Shown piece by piece: positions 7,025 through 11,629 of a stretch of DNA of 11,629 nucleotides (the stretch's first letter is position 1; the number at the start of each line of letters is the position of its first letter). The notes under the pieces are model-generated. The model searched no databases. It saw only the letters and a program-made list of their open reading frames with translations, and was not told the origin of the DNA. Source of the DNA: Alistipes sp. GTDB taxonomy: Bacteria; Bacteroidota; Bacteroidia; Bacteroidales; Rikenellaceae. Position numbers and translations under genes: made by a program. The DNA lies in contig JAFLRS010000051.1 of NCBI GenBank assembly GCA_022511355.1, positions 1 through 11,629 of the forward strand, written 5' to 3'.

Positions 7025-7892
7025 TGTCGGGGTTTTCGGATTTCTCCTTTTTTGAGGTTTTCTCCTTTTTGGGCCGGTTTTCTTTTGAGCAGTCTCTGCC
7101 TTCTTTGGCCTCTTTTTCGGCCTGCCGGATATTGGCGTTTATGATTTTGTTCACGACTTGAGCGAGTCGTGTAGGGTCGATGTTGTGTTTGAGTTCTCCG
7201 CGATAGGCTATGGATATGTCGCCGGTCTCTTCGGAGACGACTATTATTATGGCGTCGGATATTTCGCTCATGCCGATTGCAGCGCGATGCCGTGTGCCGT
7301 AGGCTTTGGGAACGGCGCTTTGCGTGACGGGCAGTATGCATTTGGCGGCGACTATGCGGTTGTTTTCGATGATTACGGCGCCGTCATGGAGTGGAGCGTT
7401 TTTGAAGAAGATGTTTTTGATAAGGGATTGCGAGATAGCCGCGTCGAGTTTTATGCCGCCTTCGATTATGAGGTTGAGCGGATTCTGTTGTCCGAGGACT
7501 ATTAGGGCTCCGGTTTTGGTTTCGGCCATATCCTTGCAGGCGGCTGCGATAGGCGAGATATTGACCTCTTTTTCGCGTCGGGGTGCGAAGATTCGGGTTA
7601 TGAAGCCGAAGGCTTTTCGCCTCATTCCTATCATTTGCAGGAATTGCCGTATTTCGGGTTGGAACACTATGAGCAGGGCTATTACGCCCACGCTTATGAG
7701 TTGTCCGAGTATGCCCGAGAGCAGTTCCATGTTGAGTGCCTTCACTATCACCCACATGAGGTATACGAATACGATGCCTGTGAGTATGTAGGGGGCATTG
7801 GTACCTTTGGTTGCCCGCCAGATGCTGAACATGAGGGTGGCAACCAAAAGTATGTCGATGAGATCGACTATGTGGAAAGGAATGAATCCCAT
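6981..7892 (-). CDS. cdaA: Membrane diadenylate cyclase CdaA (c-di-AMP synthase)
   Basis: CdaA joins two ATP molecules into cyclic di-AMP, a second messenger for potassium, osmotic and cell-wall balance. Three hydrophobic helices at about 7-25, 34-52 and 56-77 anchor the 303-residue protein. The DAC domain follows at about 95-250, with the catalytic DGA motif at 170-172 (PLHDGAVII), the RHR motif at 201-203 (GTRHRAAIG) and the SEETGDIS segment near 220-227. All active-site motifs are intact. The C terminus carries a hydrophilic extension (about 258-303) with a Lys/Glu repeat (KKEKTSKKEKSE) and a Thr/Asp-rich end, which I would not expect in the core enzyme. The gene begins 27 bases after the OmpH-like gene and is probably in its operon. 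No YbbR-like partner (CdaR) is seen next to it. Its end overlaps msrC on the other strand by 44 bases. Confidence 0.95.
   Translation of the reverse strand: MGFIPFHIVDLIDILLVATLMFSIWRATKGTNAPYILTGIVFVYLMWVIVKALNMELLSGILGQLISVGVIALLIVFQPEIRQFLQMIGMRRKAFGFITRIFAPRREKEVNISPIAAACKDMAETKTGALIVLGQQNPLNLIIEGGIKLDAAISQSLIKNIFFKNAPLHDGAVIIENNRIVAAKCILPVTQSAVPKAYGTRHRAAIGMSEISDAIIIVVSEETGDISIAYRGELKHNIDPTRLAQVVNKIINANIRQAEKEAKEGRDCSKENRPKKEKTSKKEKSENPDTTTGTDGDSTTPQQ
7041..7070 (+). repeat. Short direct repeat in the 3' end of cdaA
   Basis: TTTCTCCTTTTT occurs at 7041-7052 and 7059-7070 on the + strand, 18 bases (six codons) apart. Read on the - strand it encodes the repeated KKEK units of the CdaA tail. 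On the + strand it makes a T-rich run just past the msrC stop, but there is no hairpin before it, so I do not call a terminator. Confidence 0.5.
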
Positions 7893-7919
7893 CGTTGTCG
7901 GAACGTGCGGGCGCTCTGA

Positions 7920-8498
7920 TTATTTGTTCTTTTTCTCCTGAGTGTAGAGTTCGTTCATCTTTTCGAGTACGGTTTCGGAGATGTCGAGGGAGTTGTCGGC
8001 GTCGAGCAGAGCCGAAGCATTGACCACGAGTTTGTACTGTTTGTCGGAGTTGAGTTCCTGTACGGCGCGCAGAAGCAGATCCTGCAGACGGTTGGTGAAT
8101 ACGTAGTTTTCCTCATCGAGAGTCTGAGCCTCTTTCTGGGTGTTGGTCTGATAGTTGGCTGCTTTCTTTTCGAGAGCTTCCTGTTGAGCCTGAGCGTCGC
8201 GTGTAGTGATAAGTCCTTTCTGATACTTCTCCTGGAGTTGGGCAGCTTCGTTTTGCAGGTTGCGTTCCTTGTTGGCCCAGCTTTGTTGAGCTTTTTCGGT
8301 TTTTTCGCGGAGTGCGAGTCCTTCGGTTTTGAAGAGTTCGCATTCGGTGAGTACGTATTCGGTGTTCACATAGGCGATATCGCCGGCCGAAACGGTCTGT
8401 TTTTCAACATTTGCGGATTCGTTTTCCGATGTTTGGTTGCGGTTGCAGGCCGTCACCGCGAGTGCTGCTGCGAGAGCGGCGAAGATAACTTTTTTCAT
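7920..8498 (-). CDS. OmpH/Skp-like periplasmic chaperone, predicted lipoprotein
   Basis: Skp/OmpH proteins are trimeric chaperones that hold unfolded outer-membrane proteins in the periplasm. This 192-residue protein has the family pattern: a first strand IAYVNTEYVL at about 41-50, a long charged coiled-coil region at about 55-135 rich in Gln, Glu, Ala and Lys, and a C-terminal strand-helix segment YKLVVNAS...SLDISETVLEKMNELY at about 155-185. Unlike classical soluble Skp, the signal peptide ends in a lipobox AVTAC with Cys18, so it should be lipid-anchored, as in some other Bacteroidota members. It heads a - strand unit, 27 bases upstream of cdaA. A TACCTTTG box at 8541-8548 is its likely promoter. 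Assignment to the family is firm; client proteins and the meaning of the lipid anchor are unknown. Confidence 0.85.
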   Translation of the reverse strand: MKKVIFAALAAALAVTACNRNQTSENESANVEKQTVSAGDIAYVNTEYVLTECELFKTEGLALREKTEKAQQSWANKERNLQNEAAQLQEKYQKGLITTRDAQAQQEALEKKAANYQTNTQKEAQTLDEENYVFTNRLQDLLLRAVQELNSDKQYKLVVNASALLDADNSLDISETVLEKMNELYTQEKKNK

Positions 8499-8540
8499 AG
8501 CTCGTATTTAATTTTCGTTTATAAAATCGTTATTGAGCTA

Positions 8541-8548
8541 CAAAGGTA
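8541..8548 (-). promoter_or_regulatory. Putative -7 box for the OmpH-like gene and cdaA
   Basis: The - strand reads TACCTTTG, an exact match to TAnnTTTG. The predicted leader is about 35-40 bases to the ATG at 8498. No TTTG -33 box is seen; at the expected distance the DNA is the opposing -7 box of the ruvA promoter. Confidence 0.6.
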
Positions 8549-8560
8549 GAAAAATTTATT

Positions 8561-8568
8561 TATTTTTG
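8561..8568 (+). promoter_or_regulatory. Putative -7 box for ruvA
   Basis: TATTTTTG matches TAnnTTTG on the + strand and ends 28 bases before the ruvA ATG, giving a leader of about 20-25 bases. Only 12 bases separate it from the opposing -7 box at 8541-8548, so both promoters should occupy each other's -33 region. No clear -33 box is visible. Confidence 0.55.
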
Positions 8569-8596
8569 TCATCCGATAACCTAATAAAATAATTGT

Positions 8597-9181
8597 ATGT
8601 ACGAATATATACGCGGTACGCTGATTGAAGCCACTCCGGTGAGTGCGGTTGTGGAGGCCGGCGGGGTGGGTTATCTGCTTAACATTTCGTTGCAGACCTA
8701 CACCGGGATAGAACGGCTTTCGGAGGTGAAGCTCTATGTTCACTACATAGTGCGCGAGGATGCGCAGTTGCTTTACGGATTCGCCACCAAGGCCGAACGC
8801 GAGTTGTTCGGACTGTTGTTGAGTGTTTCGGGTGTAGGCGGCAATACGGCCCGCATGATACTCTCCACCTATTCGGTGTCGGAGTTGCAGAATATCATAG
8901 CTTCGGGCAATGCGGTGCTGCTGAAGAATGTACGCGGACTGGGGCTGAAGACGGCCCAGAAGATTATAGTGGAGTTGAGCGGCAAGATGCTCGACATCAA
9001 GGCTTCGGGGGGAGTTGCGTCAGGCGTTGCGGGCAGCGAGACTTACGACGAGGCTCTTTCGGCCCTCACGATGCTGGGATTCACGAAGGCGGCTTCGGAG
9101 AAGGTTCTCCGTCAGCTGTTCGGCGAACGGCCTTCGATTTCGGTGGAGGATGCGGTGCGCGAATCGCTCAAACGGCTCTAA
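8597..9181 (+). CDS. ruvA: RuvA, Holliday junction-binding protein
   Basis: RuvA tetramers bind four-way recombination junctions and load the RuvB motor for branch migration. The 194-residue length is typical. Domain I (OB fold, about 1-64) opens with MYEYIRGTL and has the acidic-pin pair Glu54-Asp55 in VREDAQLLYGF. Domain II has two helix-hairpin-helix motifs, LLSVSGVGGNTARMIL at about 74-89 and NVRGLGLKTAQKII at about 111-124. Domain III (about 149-194), which contacts RuvB, is present: YDEALSALTMLGF and SVEDAVRESLKRL. A flexible Gly/Ala/Ser linker (about 137-147) joins II and III. Neither ruvB nor ruvC is next to it, which is common in Bacteroidota. It is transcribed away from the OmpH-like gene and followed, 66 bases later, by an unrelated lipoprotein unit with its own promoter. 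Confidence 0.97.
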   Translation: MYEYIRGTLIEATPVSAVVEAGGVGYLLNISLQTYTGIERLSEVKLYVHYIVREDAQLLYGFATKAERELFGLLLSVSGVGGNTARMILSTYSVSELQNIIASGNAVLLKNVRGLGLKTAQKIIVELSGKMLDIKASGGVASGVAGSETYDEALSALTMLGFTKAASEKVLRQLFGERPSISVEDAVRESLKRL

Positions 9182-9193
9182 AATGAAAATAAG

Positions 9194-9233
9194 TTGCGGG
9201 GAATACAATATTTTTCGTAACTTTGTACGTTTG
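9194..9233 (+). promoter_or_regulatory. Promoter of the FKBP-like lipoprotein pair, with two abutting -7 boxes
   Basis: TAACTTTG (9218-9225) and TACGTTTG (9226-9233) both match TAnnTTTG and lie end to end. A TTG at 9194-9196 lies 21 bases upstream of the first box, close to the usual -33 spacing, so the first box is the better candidate. The ATG at 9248 follows 14 bases after the second box, giving a very short leader in either case. Confidence 0.65.
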
Positions 9234-9247
9234 TAGGCGTAAAGTCG

Positions 9248-9859
9248 ATGAAAAGATTGCTCTGCATAGCGGCGGTTGCGATACCGGTGATGTTGGCGGG
9301 CTGCAAGAAGGACGAGAACAAAATCTCCAACCAGCAGACCTCGATAGTGCGTTATCTCGAGTCGGGCCATCAGCCGCGGCTGATTTCGGAGGCGGCCGCA
9401 CGCGAGAGTCTCGACGAGAATCCGCCGTATTACACCGTCTACGACAATGCCGCCTACCGTTACGTGGCCACCATTTATGACGAGGGCCGCGACGAGCTGG
9501 CCGTAATAGAGCCGGGCGATTTGGTGTCGATATATTTCAACGCCTATGTATTCGCCTATTCGTCGCTGACCAACACCATGCCTTACTGGTCGAACCGCGC
9601 CGATGTAATTGCGGCGATGGAGCAGACGGGCGGAGGTCTCGACCCCGAATACTGGAATACCGAGCCGTTGGTTCTGCGTGCGGGCAGCGACGATGTTGTT
9701 CGTGGAGTAAGTCGTTCGTTGGTAGGTTGTTGCGAGGGCGACGAGGTGGAGGTCTACATGACATACGAAGCCGCTTACGGCAGCCGTATCGTGGGTTTGG
9801 TTCCCAAGGAGTCGCCCGTGGCGTGGTTGTTCACGATTGCCGGCGTCGAGAAACGATGA
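9248..9859 (+). CDS. FKBP-like lipoprotein (peptidyl-prolyl isomerase fold)
   Basis: This 203-residue protein has a lipoprotein signal peptide with lipobox MLAGC and Cys19, followed by a Lys/Asp-rich linker. The C-terminal half looks like an FKBP-type prolyl isomerase domain: GDLVSIYFNAYVFA at about 90-103, EPLVLRAGSDDVVRG at about 139-153, a GDEVEVYMTYEAAYG segment at about 164-178 and a last strand in VAWLFTI near 191-197. In typical FKBPs the central motif is V-I-x-G-W; here VVRGV lacks the Trp that floors the active site, so catalysis may be weak or lost. It should sit on a membrane facing the periplasm or the cell surface. The next gene, another FKBP-like lipoprotein, begins 13 bases downstream, so they likely form one transcript. 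Fold assignment is from pattern; the role as chaperone or structural protein is unknown. Confidence 0.8.
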   Translation: MKRLLCIAAVAIPVMLAGCKKDENKISNQQTSIVRYLESGHQPRLISEAAARESLDENPPYYTVYDNAAYRYVATIYDEGRDELAVIEPGDLVSIYFNAYVFAYSSLTNTMPYWSNRADVIAAMEQTGGGLDPEYWNTEPLVLRAGSDDVVRGVSRSLVGCCEGDEVEVYMTYEAAYGSRIVGLVPKESPVAWLFTIAGVEKR

Positions 9860-9872
9860 TTGAGAAAAGAAA

Positions 9873-11426
9873 ATGAGATATATGCTTGATATGCGAAAAA
9901 TAAAGATTGCGGTGCTTGCCGTTGCGGCTGCGATGTCGCTGTGGTCATGCACCAAGATTACCGATGAAAAGTATTCCGTAATCGAGAACCGTTCGTTGCG
10001 TGCGTGGATGCGCAATCATCATCCCGAGTTGCTGGAGAACTATCAGGAGGAGGGTGCCTATTATGTAGAGGTGCTCGACGAGGGGGATGCCGACAGTATA
10101 GGTTCGCCGATAAACAGTTTTATAGATGCGTCGGACAAGACGAGCGGCAGTTGGATTTTCTATAAGGCTACGGGTCGCGACCTTGCGGGTCAGGTGTGCA
10201 TTTCGCGCGACGAGCAGATGGCCCGTATGCAGGGGACATTCACCAAATTCACCCATTATGTACCTTTTATGCGTTTTATGGGTGCGTCGAACACTTCGAT
10301 AACCGAGGGTTCGTATCTGGCGATGAAGAACGAGCTCAAAATCGGCGAGGGGACGTTGCTGGCGCGTCACGGCACCAAGTTGCGTCTATATATGCCGTCG
10401 TCGGTTACGGGCGGTTCGGGACTTGTGGGCGACGGCGGCTATGAGGGCGAATACTCTCTGGACGGCGACCGTCCCGTGATAATGGATGTGGAGATTGTGG
10501 GCCGCATCAACAATCCCGTTTCGTTCGAGGCTGCGATTGTGGACGGTTTCGGCATCGTTCACGGAGGACTTTCGCCTGTCAGGGAGGTTTCCGATGACGA
10601 CGATGATTCTGCCGGCAGCGGGGATGACGGTGATGACGAAGAGGAGGAGGATGACGGTCTTTACTGGCGTCATGCCTGCGACACGATATTGGGGCTTATC
10701 GTCACGAAGAACTATCTGCCCGGGCAGATGAAGTTCAGTTACGATTTCGGGTACGAGTTGGATTCCGATACCGACGATGACGGCAACGTGCTTGCCGGCA
10801 CGGGCAAACGTATGAACAATGCGGCCTACTCCGACGGCGGGGTTTATGCCGATATGTCGTCGTTGGAGGAGCGTGTGAACGAGATTCTTGTGGAGCGTTT
10901 CGGCGAGGGTTCCGACGAGGGCGAGAAGGTCGGGACATCGGGCACGGCGAAGGTGTGGTATGTCACCCGATTTTTGGACGGATTCATCATCGACTCCAAC
11001 ATTGCGGAGATTCGCGAGTTGGTTTTCGGTCCCGATGAGGCTTCGGGTTCGGTTGTGAGCTATTCGCCCGAGAGCGACAAGGACGATTGGGTTACGGCGT
11101 GGTACTATTCGATTCCGGGGCTGCGTTACGGTCAGTGGGCGACGATAGTAGCCACTTCGACATTTGCTTACGGACCTTCGGGCCGTTCGGGTTCCACGAC
11201 CACTACGTCGTCGGGTTCGTCGTACTACATCAATCCATATTATAATATGTACAACTACTACAACGGTATGTACGGCAGTTCGTATTACGATATGTACTAT
11301 TATAATATGTATAATTACTACAACAACTCCTACTATACGGGCACGACGACGGAGACGACGACCATTTCGACGGAGATACAATCCTATACGCCTCTGATAT
11401 TCCAGATATATATCGAGGAGAAGTAG
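9873..11426 (+). CDS. Two-domain FKBP-like lipoprotein with Tyr/Asn-rich insertion
   Basis: This 517-residue protein has a signal peptide ending in a lipobox-like LWSC (Cys26). Met7 (9891) may be the real start, since it gives a more usual signal MRKIKIAVLAV. The first half (about 92-212) resembles a diverged FKBP domain: WIFYKATGRDL, a GTLLARHGTKLRLYMPSS strand and PVIMDVEIV. The second (about 360-517) fits better: VWYVTRFLDGFIIDSN, a VTAW with Trp410 in the active-site floor position, IPGLRYGQWA, FAYG at 431-434 and YTPLIFQIYIEEK as last strand. Between FAYG and that strand, where FKBPs have a short flap loop, lies a Ser/Thr- and Tyr/Asn-rich insertion (about 435-503); residues 451-488 hold 18 Tyr and 8 Asn. 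An acidic run lies at 241-261 and a DxDxDG-like stretch at 299-304. It resembles the DUF4827-type proteins of Bacteroidales, but I cannot confirm that family. It is co-transcribed with the preceding gene and ends before a terminator. Confidence 0.8.
   Translation: MRYMLDMRKIKIAVLAVAAAMSLWSCTKITDEKYSVIENRSLRAWMRNHHPELLENYQEEGAYYVEVLDEGDADSIGSPINSFIDASDKTSGSWIFYKATGRDLAGQVCISRDEQMARMQGTFTKFTHYVPFMRFMGASNTSITEGSYLAMKNELKIGEGTLLARHGTKLRLYMPSSVTGGSGLVGDGGYEGEYSLDGDRPVIMDVEIVGRINNPVSFEAAIVDGFGIVHGGLSPVREVSDDDDDSAGSGDDGDDEEEEDDGLYWRHACDTILGLIVTKNYLPGQMKFSYDFGYELDSDTDDDGNVLAGTGKRMNNAAYSDGGVYADMSSLEERVNEILVERFGEGSDEGEKVGTSGTAKVWYVTRFLDGFIIDSNIAEIRELVFGPDEASGSVVSYSPESDKDDWVTAWYYSIPGLRYGQWATIVATSTFAYGPSGRSGSTTTTSSGSSYYINPYYNMYNYYNGMYGSSYYDMYYYNMYNYYNNSYYTGTTTETTTISTEIQSYTPLIFQIYIEEK
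11238..11324 (+). repeat. Coding duplication of a Tyr/Asn-rich motif, period 60 bases
   Basis: Bases 11238-11264 and 11298-11324 are 27-base copies exactly 60 bases (20 codons) apart, both encoding YYNMYNYYN. They differ at two positions, 11252/11312 and 11255/11315, both C/T changes in the third base of Tyr and Asn codons. The DNA between the copies is only partly similar, suggesting an old in-frame tandem duplication of about 60 bases. Confidence 0.75.
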
Positions 11427-11446
11427 TCCGTGGCGTCGGGCATATT

Positions 11447-11476
11447 AAGGCTGAAAGCGATTTCAGCCTTTTTTTT
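11447..11476 (+). terminator. Intrinsic terminator of the FKBP-like lipoprotein unit
   Basis: A perfect 10-base-pair stem, AAGGCTGAAA (11447-11456) and TTTCAGCCTT (11461-11470), closes a GCGA tetraloop of the stable GNRA class and runs into eight T residues (11469-11476). It lies 20 bases after the TAG of the preceding gene. Confidence 0.92.
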
Positions 11477-11495
11477 GTAAAAAAATGCGAAAAAG

Positions 11496-11527
11496 TTTGG
11501 CGGAATGGAAAATAAGCGTTAATTTAG
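11496..11527 (+). promoter_or_regulatory. Bacteroidota-type promoter for the gene at the window end
   Basis: TTTG at 11496-11499 matches the -33 box, and TAATTTAG at 11520-11527 matches seven of eight -7 positions (TAnnTTTG), with a 20-base spacer. Transcription should start near 11532-11535, giving an A-rich leader of about 40-45 bases before the ATG at 11576, as is common for well-expressed Bacteroidota genes. Confidence 0.7.
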
Positions 11528-11575
11528 TATGTCGAAACAGAGACGAACGAAAACAAAACTTAAAACCATACAACT

Positions 11576-11629
11576 ATGATTATCACATTCAATGAATTAC
11601 GCAGAATCAAGGATCGTCTTCCGAGCGGA
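11576..11629 (+). CDS. Start of a probable small DNA-binding protein (truncated by window end)
   Basis: Eighteen codons are visible, reading MIITFNELRRIKDRLPSG. This resembles the start of a short helix-turn-helix-type protein common in Bacteroidales, in which the phrase LRKIKDxLPxGS is followed by an IAxELG-type helix and a VRNYFGG-like motif; those later parts lie outside the window, so the call rests on recall of the opening residues. A clear promoter and A-rich leader precede it, and a terminator isolates it from the FKBP-like unit, so it is probably transcribed on its own. Confidence 0.6.
   Translation, partial: MIITFNELRRIKDRLPSG

Noticed and set aside
7041..7090. T-rich run just after msrC considered as a terminator
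   Set aside because: No hairpin precedes it, and it is explained by Lys codons of cdaA on the other strand.
9020..10015. A 331-codon - strand frame spanning ruvA, the intergenic region and the FKBP-like gene
   Set aside because: It crosses two well-supported genes and a promoter and has no recognisable domain; it is a shadow frame.
10386..11381. A 331-codon - strand frame opposite the two-domain FKBP-like gene
   Set aside because: Its Val/Ile/His/Arg-rich translation is the mirror of Tyr, Asp and Asn codons on the true strand.
11178..11381. Tyr-rich region considered as a frameshift or assembly artefact
   Set aside because: The frame remains open to a proper FKBP-like last strand and stop codon, and the repeat copies differ only at synonymous third bases, so the reading frame is real.
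11529..11579. A 16-codon basic upstream frame (MSKQRRTKTKLKTIQL) whose stop overlaps the ATG of the last gene as ATGA
   Set aside because: Its ATG lies two bases after the -7 box, so it is probably upstream of the transcript start and not translated. It would be worth another look only if mapping places the start before 11529.

Overview
The window looks like chromosomal DNA from a Bacteroidota gut-type organism, most likely Bacteroidales and possibly Alistipes/Rikenellaceae (inference from gene content and moderately GC-rich style; not proven). The evidence is a DUF5723 outer-membrane protein, several lipoproteins with short signal peptides ending in a lipobox Cys, FKBP-like lipoprotein pairs, and promoter-like sites of the Bacteroidota type (-7 box TAnnTTTG, sometimes with a TTTG-like -33 box). 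Shine-Dalgarno sequences are mostly absent. No tRNA, rRNA, CRISPR array, insertion sequence or phage gene is visible. Coding density is very high: the longest stretch without a gene is about 149 bases (11427-11575).

Layout. Bases 1-45 probably hold the tail of a + strand gene, followed by a long hairpin that can terminate transcription from both sides. On the - strand, a two-gene unit runs from 4589 down to 113: a 998-residue acidic lipoprotein of unknown function, then a DUF5723 outer-membrane barrel protein. A divergent promoter region (about 4590-4701) separates it from a + strand unit, uvrC (nucleotide excision repair nuclease) and msrC (free methionine-R-sulfoxide reductase). These meet, tail to tail and with a 44-base coding overlap, a - strand unit made of an OmpH/Skp-like lipoprotein (8498-7920) and cdaA, the membrane diadenylate cyclase (7892-6981). 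A second, very compact divergent promoter region (8499-8596) leads to ruvA on the + strand.

After ruvA comes a two-gene + strand unit of FKBP-like lipoproteins (9248-9859 and 9873-11426) with its own promoter, closed by a clear terminator at 11447. The second protein is the oddest in the window. It appears to hold two FKBP-like domains, an Asp/Glu run, and a Tyr/Asn-rich low-complexity insertion exactly where the FKBP active-site flap loop should be. A well-formed promoter at 11496-11527 drives a gene cut off by the window end, probably a small DNA-binding protein.

Overall the window mixes housekeeping DNA repair (uvrC, ruvA), oxidative repair (msrC), nucleotide second-messenger synthesis (cdaA) and envelope lipoproteins. 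I see no mobile or defence island. The best candidates for undescribed biology are the Tyr/Asn-rich FKBP-like lipoprotein and the large lipoprotein/DUF5723 pair.
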